From an uncultured Lachnospiraceae bacterium (GTDB lineage Bacteria; Bacillota; Clostridia; Lachnospirales; Lachnospiraceae): DNA of 46,573 nucleotides. The stretch spans positions 1-46,573 of the forward strand of contig OMVA01000072.1 of NCBI GenBank assembly GCA_900314445.1. Reading direction: 5' to 3'. Below are positions 1 through 8,225 of the stretch, piece by piece (position 1 is the stretch's first letter; each line of letters opens with the position of its first letter). Position numbers and translations under genes: made by a program. Under the pieces are notes generated by a model, which ran no database searches, was not told the origin of the DNA, and saw nothing but the letters and a program-made list of their open reading frames with translations.

Positions 1-7
1 CGTGTAA

Positions 8-148
8 GCGAAGTTTACAAAGCATAAAAAAGTAGAAAATACAGCTTATTATTGTAGACTTCAAATGAAGTCGGGACTGCAGGCGAAAGAAGCAGTAAGA
101 TATCGCATAGGCACAGGGATTATGATATGCTGCGTCTATGTGAAATGA
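8..148 (+). pseudogene. possible serine recombinase N-terminal remnant
   Basis: This open frame, entering after a stop at 5-7, gives about 46 residues containing NTAYYCRL. That string resembles the TALYCRLSRDD start of the resolvase domain of large serine recombinases from conjugative elements. The rest (MKSGLQAKEAVRY onward) does not continue the family, so at best this is the front of a disrupted gene. The neighbouring GIY-YIG gene and broken zinc-ribbon/XRE genes fit a decayed mobile element. It could equally be a chance match, because only about seven residues support it. Confidence 0.25.
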
Positions 149-182
149 AAGAAAAGTACAAATTCGGAATTTAAAGGTGCGA

Positions 183-662
183 ATGGATATGACAATAAGA
201 GAAGAAAAAGAATTTTTGAAAAGAATTAAAGCTGCACAATTATTGAATATATTTGTACAAGATGAGATAACGCTTAATAGTCATATAAGAGGTGTATATG
301 GTTTTTTTGCAAAAAAAGATGATGAGGAAATTCCTTTTTATGTAGGAAAATCTAATAATATTTTTAATAGAATGTTTACTGGTCATATATATCATTACTT
401 AAGAGGTGTGCGAAATACAGATATTCAAAAACGAATAGAAGATTTTTTGAAGAAAGGCTATGTTATTGAAGTAAGAATATTGAAGAAAGTGCGATATAAA
501 GGGGATAGTTTTATACAAGATGCAAATAGACTTGCTTTAGCTGAATTAAAAGAAATAGTTAAGCAACAAAATAAAGGGTTTTGTATAACTAAAGACCAAA
601 TTTCAGAAGCAGTAAAACAAAAAACTGAAGAAAAGGAATGGAATGATAAGTTTACGAAGTAG
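183..662 (+). CDS. small GIY-YIG nuclease-like protein
   Basis: About 159 residues. The GIY-YIG signature is visible: GVYGFF at about residue 38, then FYVGKS about 15 residues later, then an Arg in NIFNRMF, and a candidate catalytic Glu in ALAELKEI near residue 120. GIY-YIG enzymes cut one DNA strand using the paired tyrosines, Arg and Glu; stand-alone members are homing, repair or mobile-element nucleases. The specific target here is unknown. The ATG at 183 is preferred because AAAGG lies five bases upstream; a GTG at 177 overlaps that ribosome binding site. The gene is AT-rich compared with the core genes further on and is followed by its own terminator, consistent with an acquired cargo gene. 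Confidence 0.6.
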   Translation: MDMTIREEKEFLKRIKAAQLLNIFVQDEITLNSHIRGVYGFFAKKDDEEIPFYVGKSNNIFNRMFTGHIYHYLRGVRNTDIQKRIEDFLKKGYVIEVRILKKVRYKGDSFIQDANRLALAELKEIVKQQNKGFCITKDQISEAVKQKTEEKEWNDKFTK

Positions 663-693
663 ATTGTCGGCATTTGTAAAATCTAGTTGACCT

Positions 694-735
694 GCCTTTT
701 GAGAGAGGAAAAATCCTTTTCTCAAAGGGCTTTTT
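694..735 (+). terminator. Rho-independent terminator
   Basis: A GC-containing stem (GCCTTTTGAGA on the left, TCTCAAAGGGC on the right, slightly imperfect) is followed by CTTTTTCT. It lies 30 bases after the GIY-YIG gene. Confidence 0.65.
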
Positions 736-810
736 CTATTTATACGGATATTCGCAAACTACAAGATAAAGCCAAAACTTCATATACTCTAAGCACAAGG
801 AGGTTGAGGT

Positions 811-1608
811 TTGGCTATGAACAATAGTTTAACAGAAGTACATCCGGAGCTTGTTTCGGAGTGGTCGGAGAAGAACTTACCGCTTACATCTGATGACATT
901 ACTTTCGGTTCAAATAAAAAAGTATGGTGGAAAAGTGCTTGCGGTCATGAATGGCAGACAAGCGTTAAGGCTCGTTCCAATGGAGAAAAATGCCCGATAT
1001 GTTCCGGTGCGAGAGTGATTGCGGGGATTAATGATTTGGCGACATTAGAGCCGCTACTGGAAAAGCAGTGGTCGGAAAAGAATAAGATAAAACCGACAGA
1101 AGTTTCTATTGGTTCTCATAAGAAAGTGATATGGAGATGTGAAAAAGGACACGAGTGGGAAACTGCCGTTAAGAGCAGGACAATAAATAAAACTGGTTGC
1201 CCGTACTGCTCCCATAATAAAGTATTGGCAGGCTTTAATGACCTTGCAACACTTCTGCCGGATATAGCAGCCGAGTGGTCGGACAGAAATTATCCGACAC
1301 TTCCAACTCAGGTTACGGTCTTTGCCAATCGTAAGGCTTGGTGGAAGTGTAAGGATTGCGGCAGAGAGTGGAACACCCTTATTTCTACTTGTTCCGGTGG
1401 CAGTAAATGCCCGTATTGCAGTGGGTACATATTCCTGAAAGGGTTTAACGATTTGCAGACAACACGCCCTGAAATTGCTTCGGAGTGGTCGGAGAAGAAT
1501 TTACCATTGAAGCCTGATGAGGTAAATGCAAAGTCGAGAAAAAATGTCAGGTGGAAGTGCAGAAAATGCGGTAATGAGTGGAAATCAGTTATCAATGTCC
1601 GACTGTGA
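811..1608 (+). CDS. truncated zinc-ribbon repeat protein (DUF4379-like)
   Basis: About 263-265 residues made of four repeats of roughly 65 residues. Each repeat has the pattern PE(L/I)..EWSEKN.L.P, then W(K/R)C..(C/K)GHEW.........CP.C. Two CxxC/CxxxH-type pairs per repeat would bind one zinc. This matches the DUF4379 treble-clef family, commonly found next to mobile-element nucleases; a DNA-binding role is inferred. The fourth repeat stops right after its first CxxC (KCRKCGNEW) and lacks the second pair, so the protein is cut short. The sequence then runs without a gap into part of an XRE regulator, so a recombination junction lies near 1590-1605. TTG at 811 and ATG at 817 both have a usable GGAGG or GAGG upstream. 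Confidence 0.65.
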   Translation: MAMNNSLTEVHPELVSEWSEKNLPLTSDDITFGSNKKVWWKSACGHEWQTSVKARSNGEKCPICSGARVIAGINDLATLEPLLEKQWSEKNKIKPTEVSIGSHKKVIWRCEKGHEWETAVKSRTINKTGCPYCSHNKVLAGFNDLATLLPDIAAEWSDRNYPTLPTQVTVFANRKAWWKCKDCGREWNTLISTCSGGSKCPYCSGYIFLKGFNDLQTTRPEIASEWSEKNLPLKPDEVNAKSRKNVRWKCRKCGNEWKSVINVRL

Positions 1609-1858
1609 TATGAAGCAGAGCATGATCGCTGAGTTTGCTGTGATTTTGGGAACTACTGTTGAGTACCTGGTACGTGGCGTGATAAAGGAAAGTGCGCTGG
1701 ATGAATCTTCTGCGGAGATGCTGCGCCTGTTTTCTTCTATGGACGAACGTACGAAAGAGATCATGCTGATACAGATGAGAACTCTGGTAAGTGCAAAAGG
1801 TGATGCTGAACCCTATGGCAGAAAGACTAAGACGGAGAATATATTATATGGATTGTAG
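1595..1858 (+). pseudogene. XRE-family regulator, 3' remnant
   Basis: This frame reads IAEFAVILGTTVEYLVRG, the usual end of a helix-turn-helix XRE domain, followed by a charged tail with EMLRLFSSMDERTKEIM, as in many small Firmicute XRE regulators. The first recognition helices are missing: the frame runs straight out of the zinc-ribbon gene in a different phase. No ribosome binding site precedes any start. It is best read as the leftover 3' half of a regulator, joined by a deletion to the zinc-ribbon gene. Confidence 0.6.
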
Positions 1859-1864
1859 TTAACT

Positions 1865-1943
1865 GAACGGGGATTTGAGTAAAAATACAAGATAAATGAA
1901 TGGGGATTTGAGTAAAAATCCAAGATAAATGAATGGGGATTTG
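1865..1943 (+). repeat. 33-bp tandem repeat, 2.4 copies
   Basis: Copies begin at 1865, 1898 and 1931 with GAAYGGGGATTTGAGTAAAA and then an ACAAGATAAAT-like end. The first two copies differ at two positions; the third is cut off after GGGGATTTG. It lies just after the XRE remnant and upstream of the phospholipid operon. Confidence 0.85.
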
Positions 1944-2028
1944 CGTTATACTCGGTTTGAAAGGACGGATTGAAATATGGAAAAACCGGTATTGTCCATA
2001 AATTTTCAACGTTTATTTAAGGTTACCT

Positions 2029-2037
2029 TGCTATAAT
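2029..2037 (+). promoter_or_regulatory. extended -10 promoter of the phospholipid operon
   Basis: TGCTATAAT (TG at 2029-2030, TATAAT at 2032-2037) forms an extended -10 element 32 bases before the TTG start at 2069. No good -35 hexamer is seen 17 bases upstream. Confidence 0.5.
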
Positions 2038-2068
2038 GCCATGCAGTGAATTAGAAAGAGGTTTCGTT

Positions 2069-3172
2069 TTGAAAAAATATAAAAAATTGATATGGGCTTT
2101 TTTGTCGCTGCTGATTGCCTTTCTTACTATAAAAGCCATTGACTCCCAGAGTAAGACCTTGTCCTTTGCCACCTTGTTTAAAATGCTTAAGGGAGCCAGC
2201 CTTTCCTGGATGACATTGGCCTTTCTCGCCATGGCAGGTTTTATTATTTTCGAAGGAATCGCCATTCAAAGTATATTAAAGACAATTGGTAGTCCAAGAA
2301 AATTTCACCAGGGCATGATTTATAGTACGGCGGATATTTATTTTTCAGCCATTACACCATCTGCTTCTGGTGGTCAGCCAGCAAGTGCCTTTTTCATGAT
2401 GCAGGACGGCATATCAGCAGGAAGTACCACAGCTGCTCTTATCATGAATCTGGTCATGTATACCGTCACTCTTTTCCTATTTGGCGTCTTGGGACTGATA
2501 GCAGGTTTCCCGCTCTTCTGTGATATGTCACTGATATCCAAGGTGCTAATCCTGATTGGATTTACCATACTTCTGTTTTTGACATTTTTTTTCCTGCTTC
2601 TGCTTCGGAGAGGGAAAAAGTTATTTGCATGGTTTTTGAATCTACTGGTGTTTTTACATAAGATTCATTTGGTGCATCGTCTGGATAAGAGGAAAAGGAA
2701 ACTGGCAAGAATGAGAAGGGATTATGAAGAATGTACCCGTGCCATGAATGGTAAATGGAAGGGACTTTTAAAACTTCTTATGTGGAACATGTTGCAGCGC
2801 TTTTCTCAAATTATGGTTACCTTTTGCGTTTATATGGCAGTCTTTGGAGAGAAGGCGATTGCGGTGAATCTGATTCCTTTACAAATTCTGGTGGCGGTAG
2901 GCGCGAACAGTATACCAATTCCAGGAGCCATGGGTGTCAGTGATTACCTGATGCTTAATGGTTTTTCTCAGATTATGTACAAGGAAGAAGCTTTTCATCT
3001 GGAACTAATTAGTAGAGGAATATCCTTCTATATCTGCGTACTGATTTCCATGTTACTTACCCTGACAGCCTATATCTGTCTGCAGATTCGAAAAAGGAAT
3101 CAAATTAATCGAAAAAAAAATCAAGAAAATATACAAACAAATAATCAAATAAATACAAAAAACAATGATTAA
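2069..3172 (+). CDS. UPF0104/lysylphosphatidylglycerol synthase TM-domain family membrane protein
   Basis: About 367 residues, multi-pass, with hydrophobic segments near residues 7-23, 46-68, 115-150 and several more to about 345. The segment ITPSASGGQPASAFF (near residue 95) is the conserved PSxxGGxP motif of the MprF/YbhN (UPF0104) membrane domain. Members translocate or move lipids across the inner membrane or sit beside glycosyltransferases; there is no aminoacyl-transferase domain here. The hydrophilic tail after about residue 345 is rich in Asn, Lys and Gln. An upstream ATG at 2036 lies in the promoter -10, whereas TTG at 2069 has AGAGG seven bases before it, so TTG is chosen. It sits 15 bases ahead of pssA, suggesting that it handles phospholipids made by the next two enzymes. 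Confidence 0.75.
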   Translation: MKKYKKLIWAFLSLLIAFLTIKAIDSQSKTLSFATLFKMLKGASLSWMTLAFLAMAGFIIFEGIAIQSILKTIGSPRKFHQGMIYSTADIYFSAITPSASGGQPASAFFMMQDGISAGSTTAALIMNLVMYTVTLFLFGVLGLIAGFPLFCDMSLISKVLILIGFTILLFLTFFFLLLLRRGKKLFAWFLNLLVFLHKIHLVHRLDKRKRKLARMRRDYEECTRAMNGKWKGLLKLLMWNMLQRFSQIMVTFCVYMAVFGEKAIAVNLIPLQILVAVGANSIPIPGAMGVSDYLMLNGFSQIMYKEEAFHLELISRGISFYICVLISMLLTLTAYICLQIRKRNQINRKKNQENIQTNNQINTKNND

Positions 3173-3187
3173 AAAGAGGAGACTAAC

Positions 3188-3883
3188 ATGATTGGAGTTT
3201 TTGATTACACAGTAGTATTAACGTATATGTCTATGATGTCAGCCATGTTTGGCATTATTATTACAACCCAGGGAGAGGGCCATCCATTTATTGGTATGTT
3301 CTGTTTGTTGGTTAGTGGATTCTGTGATGCCTTTGATGGAAAGGTTGCCCGTACAAAAGCAAATCGTTCAAACCTGGAAAAGGAATTTGGTGTACAGATT
3401 GATTCTATGGCAGATTTACTTGCTTTTGGTGTCTTACCAGCCTGTCTGGGTATTGAGATGCTGAGAAAGAGTGTACGTTACACAGATGTAATCGTTCGTT
3501 CTGAGATTTCAGGCAAACTGGAATGGTATCCAATTATTCTGAAAGCAATTGCTCTTCTTTATGTACTGGCTGCTCTGGTGAGACTTGCTTATTTTAATTC
3601 CACAGAAGAGGAACGTGCCAAGGAAAAAGAAATCTATGGCAGTGAATGTTATACAGGACTTCCTGTTACAGCAGCAGCTCTGGTTATGCCTATGATTTTA
3701 ATCATTGATTACTTTACAAAAGTGGATCTTAGCATGCTGTATTTCGCTATGTTACTGGTGTTGGCAATCCTATTTGTCACAAGATTTAAATTGAGAAAAC
3801 CAAGTACAAAGGTTGTATTAATTATGATTGGAATTGGGGCTGTGGAGTTTGGACTTCTTGCCATCCGCTTTTTCCATAGATAA
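3188..3883 (+). CDS. pssA: CDP-diacylglycerol--serine O-phosphatidyltransferase (PS synthase)
   Basis: 231 residues, integral membrane. It joins CDP-diacylglycerol and L-serine to phosphatidylserine. The CDP-alcohol phosphatidyltransferase signature is at about residues 44-73: DGKVAR, then G-VQI-D-SMA-D with the final two Asp of the metal site. The family pattern is DGxxAR-x8-GxxxDxxxD; here 12 residues separate AR from G, four more than the common subclass II form. Five or six hydrophobic helices follow. Good start at ATG 3188 after AGAGGAG. psd, encoding the next enzyme of the path to phosphatidylethanolamine, lies 65 bases downstream. Confidence 0.85.
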   Translation: MIGVFDYTVVLTYMSMMSAMFGIIITTQGEGHPFIGMFCLLVSGFCDAFDGKVARTKANRSNLEKEFGVQIDSMADLLAFGVLPACLGIEMLRKSVRYTDVIVRSEISGKLEWYPIILKAIALLYVLAALVRLAYFNSTEEERAKEKEIYGSECYTGLPVTAAALVMPMILIIDYFTKVDLSMLYFAMLLVLAILFVTRFKLRKPSTKVVLIMIGIGAVEFGLLAIRFFHR

Positions 3884-3948
3884 GGCAAAGGAAGGCTCTT
3901 TGCGGTATACTATAGCCGGATTATAGGCGAAAAAAATTGGGAGATTAT

Positions 3949-4767
3949 ATGGATACCTTACATTTTCTTTATAAGACTATTCCAGGAAGAATGGTCTTAA
4001 AACTATTAACACGTCCGGGCCTTTCTGTTGCCAGTGGACGCTTTCTGGATAGCAGGGCATCCAGACTTTTGATTAAACCATTTATCAAAAGTAGTGGCAT
4101 GGATACAAGGGACTATCAGATGGTGGACTTCTCTTGCTTTAATGAGTTCTTCTGCAGACATGTGCTGGAGGGAAAACGAGTATTTCCAGAGGACAAAAGT
4201 ACCCTTTCCTCTCCATGTGACGGACTGCTTAAAGTCTATCCAATTCGAGACGGTCTTGTGCTTCCGGTTAAGCAATCTTCTTATTCCATTGCCAGCCTCC
4301 TTCGCAGTGAAAAGTTGGCAGAGCAGTATGAAGGCGGATACGCTCTTGTTTTCCGCCTGTGCGTGGATAATTATCACAGATATGCCTATTTCGAGTCTGG
4401 TAGAAAATCTAAGAATCGAAAAATTGCAGGGGTGCTTCATACGGTAAGGCCAATTGCCCTGCAGGAAGTACCGGTATTCACAGAGAATGCCAGGGAATAT
4501 AGCCTGATCAAAACAGAAAAGTTTGGCACAGCTGTCCAGATGGAAGTGGGTGCCCTTTTGGTGGGAAAAATTGTAAATGATGAGGAAGGCCCGGCAAATG
4601 TACTGCGCGGCCAGGAAAAAGGACATTTTGAATATGGTGGCTCCACCATTATTCTTCTCTTACAGCAGGATAAGGTAAAAATCCGGGAGAATATTCTTAG
4701 AGCCTCCATGTCAGGGCAGGAAAGTCCTGTGAAAATGGGAGATACTTTGGGGGTTTCTCTGAGATAG
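3949..4767 (+). CDS. psd: phosphatidylserine decarboxylase proenzyme
   Basis: About 272 residues. It decarboxylates phosphatidylserine to phosphatidylethanolamine at the membrane. The self-cleavage and pyruvoyl site is visible as GGST within FEYGGSTIILL near residue 228; the Ser becomes the pyruvoyl group. DNYHRY near residue 142 carries the conserved His. Length and the late GGST fit the short Gram-positive Psd form. ATG 3949 with GGGAG just upstream is preferred to an in-frame TTG at 3937. Together with pssA it gives a complete PS-to-PE branch, and a two-component system starts 17 bases after its stop, probably in the same transcript. Confidence 0.88.
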   Translation: MDTLHFLYKTIPGRMVLKLLTRPGLSVASGRFLDSRASRLLIKPFIKSSGMDTRDYQMVDFSCFNEFFCRHVLEGKRVFPEDKSTLSSPCDGLLKVYPIRDGLVLPVKQSSYSIASLLRSEKLAEQYEGGYALVFRLCVDNYHRYAYFESGRKSKNRKIAGVLHTVRPIALQEVPVFTENAREYSLIKTEKFGTAVQMEVGALLVGKIVNDEEGPANVLRGQEKGHFEYGGSTIILLLQQDKVKIRENILRASMSGQESPVKMGDTLGVSLR

Positions 4768-4784
4768 CTTTTGGGGGAAGTGAA

Positions 4785-5453
4785 ATGAGAATCTTAGTTG
4801 TTGAAGATGAAAAACAATTGGCAGATGGTATTGAATCCGTACTGAATCGTGCTGGTTATGTGGTGGATTTAGCCTATGAGGGACAGAAGGGTTACATAGA
4901 TATCCTGAGTGATATTTATGATCTGATTCTCCTGGACATTATGCTGCCAGGGATGAATGGACTGGAAATTCTAAAGAGAGTTCGAGCAGAAGGAATCAAA
5001 ACACCGATTATCCTTCTCACTGCCCTTTCCCAGGTTAGCGATAAAATTCAGGGGCTGGATAGTGGTGCAGACGACTATATAACAAAACCCTTTGATGCAG
5101 ATGAACTCTTGGCACGTATTCGTGTGAGAACCAGACAGACAGGTCAGGAAGAAAGTGAATCTCTAATTTGTGGAAATGTGAGATTGTCACGATCAGCACA
5201 GACACTGGCAGGTCCTGAAAAGAATGTAAAATTAGGAAATAAAGAATATCAGTTACTGGAATATCTTATGTTGAATCAGGGAAAGATTTTAACAAAGGAA
5301 TCCCTGATCTTTAAGGTATGGGGACCATTGGGAGAACCGGATTATAACAATCTGGAAGTGTATGTTTCCTTCATTCGTAAAAAAATGAAATTTGTAAATG
5401 CAAGCTGTAAGATAGTTACCACCAAAAATGTGGGCTATTCCCTGGAGAAGTAA
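4785..5453 (+). CDS. OmpR/PhoB-family response regulator
   Basis: 222 residues. The receiver domain (1-120) has the acidic pair EDE near residue 8, the phosphoacceptor Asp in LILLDIMLPGMNG (about residue 51), Thr in LLTAL and the Lys in ITKPF. A winged-helix DNA-binding domain follows (about 125-222: LGNKEYQLLEYL, then VYVSFIRKKM). It is followed at four bases by its histidine kinase. Location after pssA/psd suggests control of envelope lipid genes, which is inference. It starts at ATG 4785 after GGGGGAAG. Confidence 0.92.
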   Translation: MRILVVEDEKQLADGIESVLNRAGYVVDLAYEGQKGYIDILSDIYDLILLDIMLPGMNGLEILKRVRAEGIKTPIILLTALSQVSDKIQGLDSGADDYITKPFDADELLARIRVRTRQTGQEESESLICGNVRLSRSAQTLAGPEKNVKLGNKEYQLLEYLMLNQGKILTKESLIFKVWGPLGEPDYNNLEVYVSFIRKKMKFVNASCKIVTTKNVGYSLEK

Positions 5454-5456
5454 AGA

Positions 5457-6641
5457 ATGGTAAAGAAGTTAAGAGCAAAATTCATATTGGTGACCATGTT
5501 GCTTCTGGTTGCAGTTTTTATTATTCTCTTTTCCTTTTATATGGTACATACAGGTCATTGGAATGAGTATGATACCCTGCAGATTGTTACCATTATTTCT
5601 GACAATGGACATATTAACCGACCAGATCGTATATCCAATAAGGATTATTCGGTATATCTGGCAAGGCTGGATGAGAATAACCAGCTGCTGGATATTGAGT
5701 CTACCGAAGAAAATGTGGATGGGGAAGCAGTGGAACGAATTGCCCGGAAAATTCTGGAACATGAAGAAAAGGTACCAGAAGATTATCGCTATGATTCCTA
5801 CATCTATGTGGTGGATCGGAGTACAAATGGGATTCAACAAGTAGTATTTGTTGATACTGCAGAGTATATTAGACCAGGACGTACCATAGGCATTATCATT
5901 TTGGTTGTTCTGGGCCTGGCTATGATTTTTGTAGTAAGTTATTTCCTTTCTAACTTCATTACAGAACCAGCAGTAGAAGAACTGAATCGAGAAAAACAGT
6001 TCGTGTCCAATGCTAGTCATGAATTAAAAACTCCTCTTGCTGCCATTAAGATCAATGCGGAGGCCTTGCTGGATAAGAATCTGGATAACAGATATTTACA
6101 GAATATTCAGTCTGAGTCTGATCGTATGGATAAATTGATTCATAGACTCCTTCATCTTTCCTATCTGGAAGAAAAAGATAAGGCAATTGAAATGAAGAGA
6201 GTGAATCTTTCGGACCTTACCACGGAAGTGTCTTTGTCCTATGAGAGTGTAGCTTATGAAAAAAATGTCAGCTTTGAGGAAGAGATTGAAGAGGATATTT
6301 ATACCAAAGCCAACCCAGATGAAATAAAACAACTGATTGTTATTCTAATTGATAATGCAATTAAGCATGCTGGAAATCCAGGAGAAGTGACCATCAGTCT
6401 GGCCAAAGAAAAACGTCATGCAATCTTATCCGTACATAATACAGGACCGGAAATATCGGAAGAGGATCTGCCTCATATATTTGAGCGATTCTATAAAGCG
6501 GATGATTCCCGACATGCAGATGCTGATAGTTTTGGTCTGGGACTTGCCATAGCCAAAACAATTGTGGATCTGCATCATGGAGAAATTTCGGTGGAGAATA
6601 TTCCAAATCAAGGGGTAACATTTAGAGTACTATTTTTATGA
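5457..6641 (+). CDS. membrane sensor histidine kinase
   Basis: 394 residues. A membrane helix at about 8-28, an extracellular sensor segment of about 110 residues, and a second helix at about 143-165 are followed by the catalytic core. The H-box is [14 protein letters not shown] (His near 187), the N-box is IDNAIKHAG, and the G regions are [16 protein letters not shown] and GLGLAI. The usual Asp of the G1 box is Asn here (HNTG), a variant seen in one subset of such kinases. No clear HAMP domain separates helix 2 from the H-box. It forms a pair with the preceding regulator (stop and start four bases apart). The signal is unknown. Confidence 0.9.
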   Translation: MVKKLRAKFILVTMLLLVAVFIILFSFYMVHTGHWNEYDTLQIVTIISDNGHINRPDRISNKDYSVYLARLDENNQLLDIESTEENVDGEAVERIARKILEHEEKVPEDYRYDSYIYVVDRSTNGIQQVVFVDTAEYIRPGRTIGIIILVVLGLAMIFVVSYFLSNFITEPAVEELNREKQFVSNASHELKTPLAAIKINAEALLDKNLDNRYLQNIQSESDRMDKLIHRLLHLSYLEEKDKAIEMKRVNLSDLTTEVSLSYESVAYEKNVSFEEEIEEDIYTKANPDEIKQLIVILIDNAIKHAGNPGEVTISLAKEKRHAILSVHNTGPEISEEDLPHIFERFYKADDSRHADADSFGLGLAIAKTIVDLHHGEISVENIPNQGVTFRVLFL

Positions 6642-6689
6642 TAATTCGACGCTTCCTGACTTCGGTTAGGGAACGTTTGTTTTTTGCTT

Positions 6690-6830
6690 GAAGAGGAGGA
6701 AGCTTCGTTCTGGACAATGGTGCAAGCGCCGTTCTTACGCATTCGGAGCATGCCTACAGCGCCGTCTGCGCCCATACCTGTCAGAATGACACCAATGCCA
6801 ATAATGTTGTGACTTGCCTGATTCACGCCA
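6690..6830 (-). pseudogene. CheB methylesterase C-terminal fragment
   Basis: On the minus strand, this stretch reads [20 protein letters not shown] and then [13 protein letters not shown]. That is the core of the CheB methylesterase catalytic domain (GMGxDGAxG, then GAxTIAQDEASS). Neither the receiver domain nor the rest of the esterase is present, and the frame degenerates on both sides. It is the only trace of chemotaxis genes in the window. A short plus-strand frame at 6868-6948 ([14 protein letters not shown] onward) overlaps this debris and is not recognised. Confidence 0.75.
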
Positions 6831-6958
6831 TGGATGCCTGCCTTGCAGATTATGAAGAACCTAAGGCCAATGACTTCTGAAGAATTCGTAAAACAGAAAC
6901 AAAGAATATGGACTAAGGCTTTAAGAGGTCTTTGGTGTAGAGAAGCGTAAAATAAAGA

Positions 6959-6983
6959 GGGCAGTACATTTGCATGCACTGCC
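6959..6983. terminator. bidirectional terminator hairpin
   Basis: GGCAGT-a-CAT-TTGC-ATG-c-ACTGCC forms a tight stem-loop followed by TTCTTTGCTTT on the plus strand, with AAATAAAG on the other side. It lies between the plus-strand debris and the converging minus-strand gene at 7027. Its loop contains CATTTGC, the core of the dispersed element. Confidence 0.6.
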
Positions 6984-7026
6984 TTCTTTGCTTTATTTCC
7001 CAATGGGAAAGGTCATATAGATCTTA

Positions 7027-7653
7027 CTAATTTGATTTAACAAATTCCAGATATTCCACACCGAATTCTTTCTTGGCCATATCGTTCAATGGGTAATGAA
7101 TGGTCTGTGTATCCTCGTCGTACTTCATCTGGTACTTATCATTACCCTGATTGTCGTAGGTAATGTAACCGGCATCTCCCCAGAAATGGATGGTACCTGT
7201 TACTGTGTTGGTTGCTTCCTTACCGCCATAATACGTCTTGATGGTAAGTGTGTATTTATCCTTATCAACCACCAGAGAAGCGCCAGCGTTTACCTGGTTA
7301 GAACTGTAGCCTGGCTGACCAGCAAACTGGGCATCCATGTAGTTGGTAATTGCTTCACGTAAGTTTTTTGAATCGTATGTGCCACTGTGATCTGTAAAAA
7401 TACCCTTGGATGAAACATAGAAGAAAGCAACTGCGATGCAGACCAGAGCAATCAGAATACCTATAATGGCATTGGCACGGGAACTTTTCTTTACGGTGAC
7501 TACATCTCTGGAAATATCATTGGATGCGCTGGCCACAGGTGGTGAATACATCTTGTTATATGTTTCAGACTGAGTAGCGCCTAAAATTTCACCACATACA
7601 AAACACTCTTTGGAACCTTCTGGAATTTCACTTCCACAACTTGGACATTTCAT
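7027..7653 (-). CDS. zinc-ribbon membrane-anchored protein of unknown function
   Basis: 208 residues. It opens with a zinc ribbon (MKCPSCGSEIPEGSKECFVCG: two CxxC pairs at about residues 3-6 and 17-20), then a linker, a single membrane helix at about residues 62-80 (IIGILIALVCIAVAFFYV), and an exported domain of about 125 residues beginning with TDHSGTYDSKNLREA. The outer part, which repeatedly reads GTYD, TYTLTIKTYYGG and TGTIHFWGD, looks like a beta-rich lipocalin-like domain. This architecture is common in Lachnospiraceae but no function is assigned. Its start has GAGGGAATATT just upstream. Confidence 0.75.
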   Translation of the reverse strand: MKCPSCGSEIPEGSKECFVCGEILGATQSETYNKMYSPPVASASNDISRDVVTVKKSSRANAIIGILIALVCIAVAFFYVSSKGIFTDHSGTYDSKNLREAITNYMDAQFAGQPGYSSNQVNAGASLVVDKDKYTLTIKTYYGGKEATNTVTGTIHFWGDAGYITYDNQGNDKYQMKYDEDTQTIHYPLNDMAKKEFGVEYLEFVKSN

Positions 7654-7765
7654 GTAATATTCCCTCCCTAATAATTACAATAACGTTCACTAATAGAATG
7701 AGGATATAATATTTATTGGAAAAATGCAATTTAATATGTGGAAAAATGCGAGTAAATGCTAGTCC

Positions 7766-7781
7766 GGCAAATGAACTGCCC
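7766..7781. repeat. GCAAATG element, single arm
   Basis: GGCAAATGAACTGCCC, with GGCA/TGCC able to close a small hairpin. The same 16 bases occur inside the diguanylate cyclase gene at 20727-20742. Confidence 0.7.
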
Positions 7782-7808
7782 ATGCTTCCTTTGGCGGAAA
7801 CTTAGAGT

Positions 7809-7907
7809 TTACTCCCAGAAGAGTTCATCCAGAGTCTTATCCAAGGCTTTACAAATTGCAATGCAAAGTTTGATAGCCCTGGGTTCCCTACTGGGAATGT
7901 TTGTATT
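7809..7907 (-). pseudogene. XRE-family regulator, 3' remnant
   Basis: Minus-strand frame reading SREPRAIKLCIAICKALDKT followed by LDELFWE and a stop. This is the typical end of an XRE helix-turn-helix protein, where a REPSLKLAIKIAKAL-like helix is followed by LDELF. The DNA-recognition helices upstream are gone. It abuts a plus-strand membrane-protein fragment, so the locus once held a divergent or neighbouring regulator gene. Confidence 0.65.
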
Positions 7908-8010
7908 CCATCATAAGACCCAGGAGCCAAAATTTTATATTACAGTGCCCCTGCTTTTACTAGTTCAGATTGGGCTCATTGTATTTTTGCTTTTGAAGTT
8001 TTTTATTTAG
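7896..8010 (+). pseudogene. small membrane protein, 3' fragment
   Basis: The plus frame ends HKTQEPKFYITVPLLLLVQI and then a second hydrophobic stretch GLIVFLLLKFFI before the stop at 8010. It looks like the last membrane helix of a small protein of the type often paired with XRE regulators. No plausible start or ribosome binding site accompanies it; the upstream part of the frame overlaps the XRE remnant. Confidence 0.4.
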
Positions 8011-8069
8011 TTTTTATAAGTTTAGGAATAGAGTTTAATTGGGGAAATAAAAGAAAAGAGGATTAGATA

Positions 8070-8225
8070 TTGTTAAGAAATAAAATTAGTTTTGTACGCA
8101 ATATCCTGCTTATCATTACAGTTGGGATTGGAACCTATTATATGTTTTTGAATCTTTGGTCAGGCGGAAGAACAGATAGTGCAGGCTATCGCCTTACAGG
8201 CGGCTATTGCCATCGCCAACATTAA
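8070..8225 (+). CDS. short single-helix membrane ORF, probably a gene fragment
   Basis: 51 residues beginning at TTG 8070 (AAAAGAGGA lies upstream). A membrane helix at about residues 11-29 (ILLIITVGIGTYYMFLNLW) is followed by a hydrophilic end that is out of phase with the overlapping GAF-domain remnant. Most likely the start of one gene joined to the middle of another. Confidence 0.3.
   Translation: MLRNKISFVRNILLIITVGIGTYYMFLNLWSGGRTDSAGYRLTGGYCHRQH

Noticed and set aside
458..673. Minus-strand frame opposite the GIY-YIG gene
   Set aside because: No ribosome binding site and no recognisable protein; it is the shadow of the nuclease gene. Many similar antisense frames opposite pssA, psd, lon, atpA and others were dropped for the same reason.
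1865..1943. CRISPR array
   Set aside because: Copies are directly adjacent with no unique spacers and there are no cas genes.
6608..7003. 131-residue minus-strand gene
   Set aside because: Only the CheB-like middle is protein-like; both ends are unrelated, so it is listed as a fragment.
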